A stretch of DNA of 64,000 bases from CAZABC01 sp964483405 (GCA_964483405.1 CAZABC010000001.1:1-64000); one strand, 5' to 3'. Shown: positions 1-7,774, counted from the first letter of the stretch. Notes: generated by a model from the sequence alone, not told the origin. Numbers and translations are program-made.

Positions 1-51
1 GAGGGGCGTATGAGGCAACTCATCCGGGTTCAAGTCCCGGCCTGGGCACCA
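1..51 (+). tRNA. tRNA-Leu (partial, anticodon probably GAG)
   Basis: This is the 3' part of a class II tRNA cut by the window edge. Visible parts are a variable-arm stem (TGAG at 11-14 pairing with CTCA at 19-22), a 5-bp T stem around TTCAAGT (24-40), the 3' acceptor strand (41-47), discriminator A48 and an encoded CCA (49-51). Counting back from the variable arm puts GAG at 1-3 as the anticodon. The long variable arm with an A discriminator favours Leu; Ser tRNAs carry G there. The 5' half is not visible, so the anticodon is an inference. Confidence 0.72.
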
Positions 52-66
52 CCCTTCGCCTGATCG

Positions 67-98
67 AGCGGGCGGCGTCAGCCGCCCGCTTCGCGTTT
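67..98 (+). terminator. Hairpin terminator after tRNA-Leu
   Basis: A perfect 10-bp GC stem (67-76 with 81-90) closes a GTCA loop and is followed by TCGCGTTT. It lies 15 bases after the CCA of the Leu tRNA and before the Val tRNA. The T tract is short, so it is a plausible but not canonical intrinsic terminator. Confidence 0.5.
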
Positions 99-134
99 CC
101 GGGGGTGGTAGCGTCGCGGCGGTAGCATCGGTCC

Positions 135-211
135 GGGCGGTTAGCTCAGCTGGTCAGAGCGCCTCGCTTACACCGAGGATGTCGGGGGTTCGAGTCCCTC
201 ACCGCCCACCA
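135..211 (+). tRNA. tRNA-Val (TAC)
   Basis: A complete tRNA. The acceptor stem GGGCGGT (135-141) pairs with ACCGCCC (201-207), followed by discriminator A and an encoded CCA. The 5-bp anticodon stem CCTCG/CGAGG encloses CTTACAC, giving anticodon TAC for Val. The T loop is TTCGAGT. A weak -10-like TAGCAT lies at 123-128, six bases before the first tRNA base. Confidence 0.95.
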
Positions 212-250
212 CCGCGGTCCTCGGCCGACGTCAGGCTCGACGGCCCGGCG

Positions 251-256
251 TACACT
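251..256 (+). promoter_or_regulatory. -10 box TACACT before lemA
   Basis: TACACT matches the TAnnCT core that recurs before many genes of this window. No -35 hexamer is evident. Transcription would begin near 264, giving a leader of roughly 16-28 bases depending on the lemA start. Confidence 0.45.
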
Positions 257-279
257 CGTCGCCATCAGCTCCGTCGTGC

Positions 280-864
280 ATGGAGGACGCCTTGCAACCC
301 GTGCTCATCGTCGGCCTGATCGTCGTCGCGATCGTGGTCATCGTGGTCATCCTCATCTACAACGGCCTCGTCCAGCGGCGACTGCGCGTCGACGAGGCCT
401 TCGCCCAGATCGAGGTCCAGCTCAAGCGCCGCTACGACCTCATCCCGAACCTCGTCAGCGCCGTCAAGGGCTATCTCGAGTTCGAGCAGGACACCCTGAC
501 ACGGGTCACCGAGGCCCGGGCCGCCGCCATCGCCGCCGGCGCCCAGGGACCGGCCGGCCAGGCTGCCGCCGAGAACATGCTGACCGGCGCCCTGCGGTCG
601 CTGTTCGCCGTGGTCGAGAACTACCCGACGCTCAAGGCGAACGAGAACGTCCTCAGCCTGCAGGAGCAGCTGACGACGACCGAGAACCAGATCAGCTTCT
701 CGCGGCAGCACTACAACGCGACGGTCCGCGACTACAACACCGCGCTCCAGACGTTCCCGTCGGTCCTGATCGCCGGACCCCTCGGCTTCATCAAGCGCGA
801 GTTCTTCGATGCCCCCGACGAGGTCGAGCAGGTCCCCGGCGTCGACCTGAGCCTCCGGGCCTAG
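280..864 (+). CDS. lemA: LemA family membrane protein
   Basis: LemA-family protein of unknown biochemical role, 194 aa from the ATG at 280. One N-terminal membrane helix (about residues 8-27) is followed by a helical domain with the family's conserved stretch around the sequences LIPNLV and VENYP. The start is open: a GGAGGA Shine-Dalgarno sequence lies at 282-287, inside the ATG-start reading and 4-5 bases before an in-frame TTG at 292, so initiation at TTG 292 is at least as likely. htpX follows. LemA and M48 proteases are often neighbours, which suggests a shared membrane-quality-control role, but this is inference. Confidence 0.9.
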   Translation: MEDALQPVLIVGLIVVAIVVIVVILIYNGLVQRRLRVDEAFAQIEVQLKRRYDLIPNLVSAVKGYLEFEQDTLTRVTEARAAAIAAGAQGPAGQAAAENMLTGALRSLFAVVENYPTLKANENVLSLQEQLTTTENQISFSRQHYNATVRDYNTALQTFPSVLIAGPLGFIKREFFDAPDEVEQVPGVDLSLRA

Positions 865-931
865 CGACCCGCGGCGGCCCGGACGCGTCGGACGGCCGGG
901 CCGCGCCGATCGCCGAGGGCATGGCGCGACG

Positions 932-1903
932 ATGACGACCTTCTATCAGCAGCAGGCGGCCAACCGGCGGAACTCCATCCTGCTCGTCCTGGTCGTCCTT
1001 GCCCTCCTCGGCGCGCTCGGGGCGACGATCGGCTTCGTCGTCACCGCGGACCCCGCCGGGGCCGTCGCGGTGACCCTCGGGGCGGTCGTCCTCGGGGCGC
1101 TCCTGTCGGCCGGCTCGTGGTTCTCGGGTGACCGGCTCGTCCTGGCCGCGTCGCGGGCCCGGCCGGTGGATGAGGCGGCGGCCCCGCAGCTCATGAACGT
1201 CGTCCGCGAGCTGTCGCTGTCGGCCGGGATCCCGGCCCCGGCGGTCTACCTCATCGACGACACCGCGCCGAACGCGTTCGCGACCGGCCGGGACCCCGAG
1301 CACGCCTCGATCGCGGTGACGACCGGGCTCCTCGAGAAGCTCGACCGCGAGGCGCTCCAGGGGGTCATCGGGCACGAGCTGTCGCACGTCCGCAACTTCG
1401 ACATCCGGTTCTCGCTCCTCGTCGGCGTGCTCGTCGGCAGCATCGCCCTCCTCGCCGACATGTACCTGCGCTACGCGTTCTGGTTCGGCGGCCGCCGCTC
1501 GAGGGGCGCGAGTCGCGACGGCGGCGGCCTCATGGCGCTCCTGGCGATCCTGTCGATCGTCCTCGCCATCCTGGCTCCGTTCATCGCCCGCATCGTCCAG
1601 CTGGCGGTCAGCCGGCAGCGCGAGTTCCTGGCCGACGCGTCGTCGGTCGAGCTGACCCGGAACCCCGTCGGGCTCGAGCGAGCGCTCGCGATCATCGCCT
1701 CGGACCGCGAGGTGCTCGAGGTCGCCAACCGGGCGACCCAGCACCTCTACTTCACCAACCCGATCAAGAAGTTCGAGGCGCGGGCCTCCGGCCTCTTCTC
1801 GACCCACCCGCCGATCGCCGAGCGCGTCGACCGGCTCCGCGAGCTCACCGGCCGTCCACCCCTCGACCCGAACCAGCTGGCCGTCCTGTCGGGCCTGGAC
1901 TGA
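932..1903 (+). CDS. htpX: M48 family zinc metalloprotease HtpX
   Basis: Membrane-bound zinc endopeptidase of the HtpX group, expected to degrade damaged membrane proteins on the cytoplasmic side. The 323-aa product has two N-terminal membrane helices (about 15-38 and 44-64), the zinc motif HELSH at 148-152, further hydrophobic helices around 175-215, and the third-ligand segment REFLAD with Glu231. It follows lemA after a 67-base gap that contains a 9-bp inverted repeat (874-882 with 896-904). All catalytic residues are present and the length is normal for the family. Confidence 0.93.
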   Translation: MTTFYQQQAANRRNSILLVLVVLALLGALGATIGFVVTADPAGAVAVTLGAVVLGALLSAGSWFSGDRLVLAASRARPVDEAAAPQLMNVVRELSLSAGIPAPAVYLIDDTAPNAFATGRDPEHASIAVTTGLLEKLDREALQGVIGHELSHVRNFDIRFSLLVGVLVGSIALLADMYLRYAFWFGGRRSRGASRDGGGLMALLAILSIVLAILAPFIARIVQLAVSRQREFLADASSVELTRNPVGLERALAIIASDREVLEVANRATQHLYFTNPIKKFEARASGLFSTHPPIAERVDRLRELTGRPPLDPNQLAVLSGLD

Positions 1904-2040
1904 CGCTCGCCGGGCCGGGTCCGGCGAGGGAGTGGCGGCGATGCCGCGACCCTGCCGGCGGCTCCGACGCCGCCCGCGCCGGCCCGCCGGCCGACGTCGC
2001 GCGACCGGCCGCGTCCTTGTCGGCCCGAGAGAGCCCGTGG

Positions 2041-2046
2041 TATCCT
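2041..2046 (+). promoter_or_regulatory. -10 box TATCCT for the tRNA cluster
   Basis: TATCCT lies 42 bases before the Phe tRNA in the 185-base gap after htpX. The same hexamer precedes ilvE and, on the minus strand, the LCP gene and the CpaE-like gene. No -35 element stands out. Confidence 0.45.
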
Positions 2047-2088
2047 CTCGGCCGCCGACGGACGGTCCCGATCGTCCGGCGACGACGG

Positions 2089-2164
2089 GCCGAGATAGCT
2101 CAGTTGGTAGAGCACGCGACTGAAAATCGCGGTGTCGCCAGTTCGAATCTGGCTCTCGGCACCA
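2089..2164 (+). tRNA. tRNA-Phe (GAA)
   Basis: Acceptor GCCGAGA (2089-2095) pairs with TCTCGGC (2154-2160), followed by A and an encoded CCA. The anticodon loop CTGAAAA gives GAA. This is the first tRNA of a five-gene same-strand cluster. Confidence 0.96.
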
Positions 2165-2192
2165 GCACCGGCCGGCGCGCCGGGTCAAACGG

Positions 2193-2268
2193 GCGGAAGT
2201 GGCTCAGTTGGTAGAGCATCACCTTGCCAAGGTGAGGGTCGCGGGTTCGAGTCCCGTCTTCCGCTCCA
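2193..2268 (+). tRNA. tRNA-Gly (GCC)
   Basis: Acceptor GCGGAAG (2193-2199) pairs with CTTCCGC (2258-2264), followed by T and CCA. The anticodon stem CACCT/AGGTG encloses TGCCA within TTGCCAA, giving GCC. It lies 28 bases after tRNA-Phe and is probably co-transcribed. Confidence 0.96.
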
Positions 2269-2309
2269 CTCCCTCTCCCTGGACCGCCGCTCAGGAGCGA
2301 ACCTGCCGC

Positions 2310-2383
2310 TGCCCCTTCGTCTAGTGGTAGGACAGCGGACTTTGGATCCGAGAACCGAGGTTCGAATCCTCGAGGGGCAGCCA
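2310..2383 (+). tRNA. tRNA-Gln (TTG)
   Basis: Acceptor TGCCCCT (2310-2316) pairs with AGGGGCA (2373-2379); discriminator G and CCA follow. The anticodon loop CTTTGGA between CGGA and TCCG gives TTG. Pair 27-43 is a G-A mismatch, so the anticodon stem has four canonical pairs. Confidence 0.92.
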
Positions 2384-2390
2384 GCCACCC

Positions 2391-2467
2391 GGCGACGTGG
2401 TGAAGTGGCTTAACACGGAGGTCTGCAAAACCTCTATTCAGCGGTTCGAATCCGCTCGTCGCCTCCA
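2391..2467 (+). tRNA. tRNA-Cys (GCA)
   Basis: Acceptor GGCGACG (2391-2397) pairs with CGTCGCC (2457-2463), then T and CCA. Stem GAGGT/ACCTC encloses CTGCAAA, giving anticodon GCA. It starts 7 bases after the Gln tRNA. Confidence 0.95.
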
Positions 2468-2481
2468 CTGCCAGGCATCGG

Positions 2482-2501
2482 ACCGGCCCTTCGGGGCCGG
2501 T
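2482..2501 (+). terminator. UUCG-capped hairpin after tRNA-Cys
   Basis: A perfect 8-bp stem ACCGGCCC/GGGCCGGT closes a TTCG tetraloop, 14 bases after tRNA-Cys and before the Leu tRNA. No T run follows (TCGCTCGTT), so it may be a processing or termination hairpin. Confidence 0.42.
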
Positions 2502-2521
2502 TCGCTCGTTCCGGGGCGGCG

Positions 2522-2527
2522 TACGAT
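2522..2527 (+). promoter_or_regulatory. -10 box TACGAT for tRNA-Leu(TAA)
   Basis: TACGAT ends eight bases before the first base of the Leu tRNA, so transcription would start at or next to tRNA position 1. This spacing helps calibrate the short-leader promoters found elsewhere in the window. Confidence 0.4.
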
Positions 2528-2535
2528 GCCCCAAC

Positions 2536-2622
2536 GCCGAGGTGGCGGAACCGGCAGACGCGGCGGTCTTAAACACCGCTGGGGGCGACCCCGTGCGAGT
2601 TCGAACCTCGCCCTCGGCACCA
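2536..2622 (+). tRNA. tRNA-Leu (TAA)
   Basis: An 87-base class II tRNA. Acceptor GCCGAGG (2536-2542) pairs with CCTCGGC (2612-2618); discriminator A and CCA follow. Stem GCGGT/ACCGC encloses CTTAAAC, giving anticodon TAA. The long variable arm contains GGGG/CCCC. Confidence 0.95.
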
Positions 2623-2956
2623 CCCGGCCACGCATCGCGCGCCACGCGAGTCGCGCGGGGCGGATCGCCGTCTCCACCGACCTCGGTCGTGGGCCAGGAG
2701 CACCCTCGCTGCTGGAATGCTGACCCGGCACGCTCGGCCGCCTCGCCGTTCCGTCGGTTCCGCAGGTCGGCCACGCGTGCTGGTCGCCCATCCGAGCGGT
2801 AAAGATGCCAGCGGTCGGGTCGCCGCTGCGCGGGACTCCGTGCCGCACCGGAGCAGCGCCCCTGACGGGCCGACCGCCCCGGCCTGGAGACGGGCCGCTG
2901 CGGGTCGGTGGGGCGGCACACGGGTCGCCGCGACGGATCCGGCACGCTGCGACGGG
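2623..2956. other. 334-base gap with no recognised gene
   Basis: Between the Leu tRNA and the 3' end of the minus-strand CpaE-like gene I see no convincing reading frame, RNA gene or strong terminator. Open frames here are antisense or shadow frames with arginine-rich, low-information translations. The stretch is slightly less GC-skewed than the genes around it. Confidence 0.5.
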
Positions 2957-4195
2957 TCAGCGGCGGCGGAGCCCTCCGAAGAGCCCGCCGCGCTTGTCCT
3001 GGTTGGCCGGCGCCGTCGAGCCGACCGCCGCTGCGCCACCCTCGAGCGGGATGGCGGCGGCGGCCAGCCGGCGCAACGCGTCGGCAGCTGGCGAGTCCGC
3101 GGCGCCGCGGACGACCGGGTAGCCCTCGTTGACGGCCTTGAGGTAGACGAGGGCGTCGTAGGGGAGGGAACCCTCGAGCTTCGCTCCGAGCGACGACTCG
3201 ACGTCGCGGGCCTTGATCAGCTCGCGGGCGAAGATGTGGTTGAGGACGAACATCGTCTTCGTGCCGATCGTGCCGGTCCGGTTCGCCATGTCGAGGAGGG
3301 CGTGGACGACCTTGAGCGACGAGATCTCGGCGACGACGGGCAGAACGATGACGTCGGCCGCGTCGAGGACCGCCAGCGCCCGCTCGTCGAGCGACGACCC
3401 GGCGTCGACGACGACGATGTCGAACGCCGCCGCCGCGCTCCTGACGATCCGCCCGACCTGCTCGCCGGTGATCATCGCGGCGTCGTCGGCGGAGGTCGGG
3501 GCCGGGATGACAAGGAGCCCCGACTCGTGGCGGGTCGCGTAGGTCCGCAGCAGCTCCGGCTCCTCGAGGGCGGTCCGGTCCCGGGCGAGGTCGCCGACGG
3601 TCGACGCCGTCCGGAGGTTGAGCTGGAGGGCGACCTGGCCGAACGGCAGGTCGAGGTCGACGAGGACGACCTGGACCCCTGGCCGGCCGGCCAGGACGAC
3701 GCCGAGGTTCGTGGCGATCGTCGTCGTCCCGACCCCGCCCTTGGGCGAGTAGACGGCGACGATCCGCCGCTTCCCACCGACGACCGGGGCTCCGGCCGCC
3801 GCGACCGGCGTCAGGCTTGCCGAGCGCTGGAAGCGCAGCAGGAGCGCCTCGACGCGGGCGTCGAGCTCGCGCTCGTCGAACGGACGGGCGATGACGTCGT
3901 CCGCACCGACCTCGAGGTAGGCGATCCGCTCCTCGACGTCGTCGCTCGCGGCGATGCACAGGACCGGAACCGCGGCCAGCGCCGGCGTCGCCCGCAGCTC
4001 GCGACAGACGTCGATGCCCGTCCGCTCGCCCGCGACGGTCCCGATGACGACGAGCCCGTGGGCGGCGGCCGCACGGAACGCCTCGTCGGCGTCGGGCGCG
4101 ATGGTGATGGCATGGCCGGCGGTGGCGAGCTTCGCGCCGAGCGCCTCCGCGGCGGTCGGATCCGATTCGACGAGCAGGATGTTCGTGGCGGCCAC
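2957..4195 (-). CDS. CpaE/TadZ-like ATPase with N-terminal pseudo-receiver domain
   Basis: A ParA/MinD-type ATPase fused to a receiver-like domain, as in TadZ/CpaE proteins that position type IV pilus or secretion machinery. From the GTG at 4195 it is 412 aa. Residues 2-118 form a CheY-like fold, but the usual phospho-acceptor Asp position reads VVIGT, so it looks like a pseudo-receiver. The deviant Walker A SPKGGVGTT begins near residue 150, followed by a VVLVDLD segment near 180. An in-frame ATG at 4237 lies upstream of a TATCCT -10 (4229-4234). The GTG has GGGGGA five bases before it, so GTG is preferred. No other tad gene lies nearby. Confidence 0.85.
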   Translation of the reverse strand: MAATNILLVESDPTAAEALGAKLATAGHAITIAPDADEAFRAAAAHGLVVIGTVAGERTGIDVCRELRATPALAAVPVLCIAASDDVEERIAYLEVGADDVIARPFDERELDARVEALLLRFQRSASLTPVAAAGAPVVGGKRRIVAVYSPKGGVGTTTIATNLGVVLAGRPGVQVVLVDLDLPFGQVALQLNLRTASTVGDLARDRTALEEPELLRTYATRHESGLLVIPAPTSADDAAMITGEQVGRIVRSAAAAFDIVVVDAGSSLDERALAVLDAADVIVLPVVAEISSLKVVHALLDMANRTGTIGTKTMFVLNHIFARELIKARDVESSLGAKLEGSLPYDALVYLKAVNEGYPVVRGAADSPAADALRRLAAAAIPLEGGAAAVGSTAPANQDKRGGLFGGLRRR

Positions 4196-4228
4196 GGGTC
4201 CCCCGGGTTCGGCTGGCTGGTCGGCGAG

Positions 4229-4234
4229 AGGATA
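4229..4234 (-). promoter_or_regulatory. -10 box TATCCT for the CpaE-like gene
   Basis: Read on the minus strand, TATCCT would start transcription near 4222, about 27 bases before the GTG at 4195. This rules against the upstream ATG at 4237. The divergent rpsF promoter core begins 17 bases away. Confidence 0.42.
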
Positions 4235-4250
4235 CATCGGCGGACCGTGC

Positions 4251-4256
4251 TAGACT
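4251..4256 (+). promoter_or_regulatory. Extended -10 TGC-TAGACT for rpsF-ssb-rpsR
   Basis: TGC precedes TAGACT, an extended -10 arrangement also seen before rplS, rpsB and asd. The predicted start near 4263 leaves a leader of about 68 bases before rpsF. Confidence 0.5.
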
Positions 4257-4330
4257 CCGCGAGCCTTTCGGCTCCGGACGGTGATCGACCGCAACCGGGG
4301 CGTTCCCCACAGGAAGGAGATGTGCGCAGC

Positions 4331-4768
4331 ATGCGCCGATACGAGCTGATGCTGGTCCTGCGCCCGGATGCCCCGGACGACCGGACCGCCGCGGTCGTCG
4401 ACCGCGCGACCCGACAGATCGCCGCCGCCGGCGGCCAGATCGTCAAGGTCGCCCCCTGGGGTCGCCGACGCCTCGCCTACCCGATCGACCGCTACCGCGA
4501 GGGCTCCTACCACATCATCCTCTTCGAGGCCCCGCCGGAGGCGATCGCCGAGCTCGAGCGGAGCCTCCTGATCACCGAGGAGGTCCTGCGCCACCTCGTC
4601 ACCCGCGTCGAGCGCCCGGTCAAGCCGGCCCGCCGCGACGGCGGCGAGGGCGTCGACGAGGGCGAGGATGAGGCCGCGATCCCGCCCGCCGAGGACGAGG
4701 TCGAGGAGGAGACCGGCGAGCGCATCGACGAGTCCGAGAGCGAGGCCGCTCCCGCCGCGATCGAGTAG
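4331..4768 (+). CDS. rpsF: 30S ribosomal protein S6
   Basis: S6 of the small subunit, which pairs with S18 on the platform. 145 aa: the S6 fold occupies residues 1-98 (MRRYELMLVLRP at the start, then the WGRRRLAYPI segment). A long acidic tail of about 45 residues rich in Glu and Asp follows and is longer than in most S6 proteins. The ATG at 4331 is chosen over the in-frame GTG at 4322 because AAGGAGA (4314-4320) is well placed only for the ATG. It starts the rpsF-ssb-rpsR operon; rplI is not present after rpsR. Confidence 0.96.
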   Translation: MRRYELMLVLRPDAPDDRTAAVVDRATRQIAAAGGQIVKVAPWGRRRLAYPIDRYREGSYHIILFEAPPEAIAELERSLLITEEVLRHLVTRVERPVKPARRDGGEGVDEGEDEAAIPPAEDEVEEETGERIDESESEAAPAAIE

Positions 4769-4781
4769 GGAGGGAAGCGCG

Positions 4782-5216
4782 ATGTCCTTCTGCAAGCTCA
4801 TGTTCATCGGCAACCTCGGCCGCGACCCGGAGATGCGGTACACGCCGAGCGGCCGGCCGGTCACCCAGTTCACGGTCGCGGTGAACCAGAGCACGAAGAA
4901 CCAGCAGACCGGCGAGTGGACCGAGGAGACCGACTGGTTCCGGGTGAGCATCTGGGGCGACCGCGCCGAGCGCGCCGCGGAGCAGCTCCGCAAGGGCAAC
5001 CGGGTCTTCGTCGAGGGCCGCTTCAAGAGCCGCGAGTACACGGGCTCCGACGGCACGACCCGGACGTCGCTCGACGTCACCGCCGACAACGTCATCAGCC
5101 TCGAGCGCCGAGAGCGCACCGAGGACGAGGCCGGCGGCTTCTCCGCGGCCCCGCCGCGCCCGGCGGCTCGGCCCGCCGAGGCCGACGCCGGCGATCTCGA
5201 CGACCTGCCCTTCTGA
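4782..5216 (+). CDS. ssb: Single-stranded DNA-binding protein
   Basis: SSB coats single-stranded DNA in replication and repair. 144 aa with one OB fold (residues 1-108, starting MSFCKLMFIGNLGRDPE), a Pro/Ala linker and the conserved acidic tip DLDDLPF that recruits partner proteins. It lies 13 bases after rpsF with GGGAGGG as ribosome-binding site. Its place between rpsF and rpsR is the classic order. Confidence 0.97.
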   Translation: MSFCKLMFIGNLGRDPEMRYTPSGRPVTQFTVAVNQSTKNQQTGEWTEETDWFRVSIWGDRAERAAEQLRKGNRVFVEGRFKSREYTGSDGTTRTSLDVTADNVISLERRERTEDEAGGFSAAPPRPAARPAEADAGDLDDLPF

Positions 5217-5249
5217 TCCCGACCCGCCACCACGAAGGACGAACGACCG

Positions 5250-5516
5250 ATGCCCCCTGGCAAGAGCAAGCGCCGCGACGACTTCTACCGCGACCGGCGC
5301 CGCCGGAAGGTCTGCGCGTTCTGCGCCGACAAGACGGTCCAGATCGACTACAAGGAGGTCAACCGCCTCCGCCGCTACCTCTCGGAGCGGGCGAAGATCG
5401 AGCCCCGCCGTAAGACGGGCACCTGCGCCGGTCACCAGCGCGAGCTGTCGGTCGCGCTCAAGCGGGCCCGCCACGTCGCGCTCCTGCCGTACGCGCCGCA
5501 GCACCTCCGCCCCTGA
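5250..5516 (+). CDS. rpsR: 30S ribosomal protein S18 (zinc-type)
   Basis: S18, partner of S6 on the 30S platform. 88 aa with the basic N-terminal tail and a Cys22/Cys25/Cys59/His62 set (CAFC and CAGH), the zinc-binding C+ form of the protein. It is the last gene of the rpsF operon. An rplI gene, frequent at this point in other bacteria, is absent. Confidence 0.96.
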   Translation: MPPGKSKRRDDFYRDRRRRKVCAFCADKTVQIDYKEVNRLRRYLSERAKIEPRRKTGTCAGHQRELSVALKRARHVALLPYAPQHLRP

Positions 5517-5552
5517 CGCCCGGCCCGACGACGCACCGCTCGCGGGACTGAC

Positions 5553-6368
5553 GTGCTCGTCGCGCTCGCCATGGCCCTTGGGGGCGTCGTGGCCGGCGCC
5601 CTCGGCTCGCTCCTCGGTCTCGGTGGCGGCATCCTGCTGGTGCCGCTGCTGACGCTCGGCTTCGGGTTGCCGCTGCGCGAGGCCGTCGGCGTCAGCCTCG
5701 TCGCCGTCGTGATGACGAGCGGCGCCGCCGCGAGCGTCTATCTCGAGCGGCGGGTCGCGAACCTGCGGCTCGGCATGACCCTCGAGCTGTTCACCGCGAT
5801 CGGGGCGCTCGCCGGTGGCACGGTCGCCTTCCTCCTCGACGAGCGCCTGCTCGCGGGGCTCTTCGCGATCCTGCTCGCGTACACGGCCGTGACCATGCTT
5901 CGGCGTCCGAGCGCCGCCCCGGACCCGGACGCGACCGATCCCGGGCCGTCCTCGACGAGCGACGCCTTCGTCGACGGGCTCGCGGGTCCCGGCTACGCGG
6001 TCCACTCGCTGCCGACCGGGATCGCCGGCAGCCTCTTCGCGGGGGTCGTGTCGGCGCTCCTGGGCGTCGGCGGCGGGCTGATCAAGGTCCCGGTCATGCA
6101 CCTCGCGATGGGCGTCCCGCTCCGCGTCTCGACCGCCACGAGCAACCTGATGATCGGGGTGACGGCCGCGGCCGGCGCGATCGTCTACCTGCTCCAGGAC
6201 GGGATCGATCCGTACGTCGCCGGGCCGACCGTCGTCGGCGTCTTCGTCGGGGCGTCGGTCGGATCGCGACTGGCCCACCGGATCGACGTCCGCTGGCTCC
6301 GGCTCCTGTTCGTCGTCGTCCTCGGCTACACGGCGATCCAGATGGGCCGCCGGGCCCTGGGGATCTGA
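5553..6368 (+). CDS. TauE/SafE family membrane exporter
   Basis: Probable anion (sulfite or organosulfonate) exporter of the TauE/SafE family. 271 aa, GTG start, with two homologous halves each opening with the glycine-rich signature (GSLLGLGGGILLVPLL near residue 18 and LLGVGGGLIKVPVM near 170) and about eight membrane helices. The next gene encodes DUF1634, which is a common partner of TauE proteins, and an exchanger follows, so the three look like one transport operon. Substrate specificity cannot be read from the sequence. Confidence 0.87.
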   Translation: MLVALAMALGGVVAGALGSLLGLGGGILLVPLLTLGFGLPLREAVGVSLVAVVMTSGAAASVYLERRVANLRLGMTLELFTAIGALAGGTVAFLLDERLLAGLFAILLAYTAVTMLRRPSAAPDPDATDPGPSSTSDAFVDGLAGPGYAVHSLPTGIAGSLFAGVVSALLGVGGGLIKVPVMHLAMGVPLRVSTATSNLMIGVTAAAGAIVYLLQDGIDPYVAGPTVVGVFVGASVGSRLAHRIDVRWLRLLFVVVLGYTAIQMGRRALGI

Positions 6369-6380
6369 GGCGCGAGCGCG

Positions 6381-6713
6381 ATGGAGCACCGGATCGCCCG
6401 GATCATCACCCTCGGGACCTACCTCGGGGTCGGCCTGCTGGCGATCGGCGTCGTCCTGCTCCTGGCCGCCGGGATCTCGCCCCTCGACGCGGCGCCACCG
6501 CTCGAGCCCGGGGCGGTGCTCGAGGCGATCGCGACCCTCCAGCCCGAGGGCTTCCTGTGGCTCGGCATCGGCATCGTCATCGCGACCCCGGTCGCCCGCG
6601 TCGCGGCGGCGCTCCTCGGCTACGCCGAGGCCGGCGACCGCCGGATGGCCCTCGTCTCCGCCGCGATCCTGGCGGTGATCGGCCTCGCCGTCGTCACCGG
6701 CACGGTCGTCTGA
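6381..6713 (+). CDS. DUF1634 family membrane protein
   Basis: Small integral membrane protein of 110 aa with three hydrophobic helices (about 10-31, 55-78 and 88-109). Its sequence and its position directly after a TauE-type exporter match DUF1634, whose role is unknown and probably accessory to the exporter. It starts 12 bases after the TauE gene and overlaps the next gene by one base (TGATG). Confidence 0.75.
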   Translation: MEHRIARIITLGTYLGVGLLAIGVVLLLAAGISPLDAAPPLEPGAVLEAIATLQPEGFLWLGIGIVIATPVARVAAALLGYAEAGDRRMALVSAAILAVIGLAVVTGTVV

Positions 6714-7774
6714 TGGAGGGTCCGCTCGGCCTCGGCGTCCTGCTCGTCTCGCTCCTCACGATCCTCCTCGGCGCCGAGCTCTTCACCAACGGGATCGAGT
6801 GGTTCGGGCGCAAGCTCGGGCTCGCCGAGGGGGCCGTCGGCTCCGTCCTCGCCGCGGTCGGGACCGCGCTCCCCGAGACGATGATCCCGATCATCGCGAT
6901 CGTCTTCCTCTCCGGCGAGAGCTCGGACGAGATCGGCGTCGGGGCGATCCTCGGGGCGCCGTTCATGCTCGCGACGCTCGCGATGTTCGTGACCGGCGTC
7001 GCCGTCCTCGCGACGCGCCGCCGTCGTGGCGGCAGCGACCGGATGCGCGTCGACATCGGCGTGCTCGGCCACGACATCCGCTTCTTCGTCGTCGCCTACG
7101 CGATCGCGATCGCCGTCGCGGTCGTCCCGTCCGACCTCGCGGCGGTCCGCTGGGCGGTCGCCGCGATGCTCATCGGCATCTACGCCTGGTACGTCAAGGG
7201 GCATTTCGAGGCCGACCCCGACGTCGACGCGGCCGACCTCGCACCGCTCCGGTTCCACCGGGTCGACCGCCACGGGCGTCGACGCGACCCGACCGTGCCA
7301 CGCCTTCGGGTCGTCAACCTCCAGGTGCTGTTCGCCTTGGCCTGCATCGTCGCGGGGGCGTACGCGTTCATCGGCGCGGTCGAGGGGGTCTCGTCGTCGC
7401 TCGGGGTCGACGAGGCGCTGCTCGCCCTCATCATCGCCCCGATCGCGACCGAGCTGCCCGAGAAGTTCAACAGCGTCATCTGGGTCCGGCAGGGCAAGGA
7501 CACGCTGGCGATGGGCAACATCACCGGGGCGATGGTCTTCCAGAGCACCATCCCGACGGTCGTCGCGGTCCTGTTCGCCGGGAGCGCGTGGTCGGTGACG
7601 AGCGACTCGCTGCTCGCCTTCGCGTCGGCCGGGATCGCCTTCATCTCGGTCGCCGCGATCTTCATCCCGATGGCGCGGTCGCAGGCGCTCTACGGGCGGC
7701 GGCTCCTCGTCGGCGGCGTCGCCTACCTCGTCTACGTCGCGCTCGTCCTGGTCCAGCTCTCCGGCGCCATCTAG
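6713..7774 (+). CDS. Sodium/calcium exchanger family protein (CaCA)
   Basis: Membrane antiporter of the CaCA superfamily, 353 aa with about ten helices. Both alpha repeats are visible: GTALPE at residues 50-55 and ATELPE at 245-250, the latter followed by a GNITGA segment. The central hydrophilic loop (about residues 165-198) is Asp- and Arg-rich. The start ATG overlaps the stop of the DUF1634 gene, so the three genes are translationally linked. The transported cation cannot be assigned with certainty. Confidence 0.85.
   Translation: MEGPLGLGVLLVSLLTILLGAELFTNGIEWFGRKLGLAEGAVGSVLAAVGTALPETMIPIIAIVFLSGESSDEIGVGAILGAPFMLATLAMFVTGVAVLATRRRRGGSDRMRVDIGVLGHDIRFFVVAYAIAIAVAVVPSDLAAVRWAVAAMLIGIYAWYVKGHFEADPDVDAADLAPLRFHRVDRHGRRRDPTVPRLRVVNLQVLFALACIVAGAYAFIGAVEGVSSSLGVDEALLALIIAPIATELPEKFNSVIWVRQGKDTLAMGNITGAMVFQSTIPTVVAVLFAGSAWSVTSDSLLAFASAGIAFISVAAIFIPMARSQALYGRRLLVGGVAYLVYVALVLVQLSGAI

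Noticed and set aside
2089..2848. Minus-strand frames across the tRNA cluster with peptides such as RARFELA and DSNPRP
   Set aside because: These are translations of antisense tRNA sequence, a well-known source of spurious protein entries. The tRNAs fold perfectly on the plus strand.
4196..4237. ATG at 4237 as the start of the CpaE-like gene
   Set aside because: A -10 box (4229-4234) would place it upstream of the transcript. The GTG at 4195 has a good GGGGGA site and begins directly at the receiver fold.
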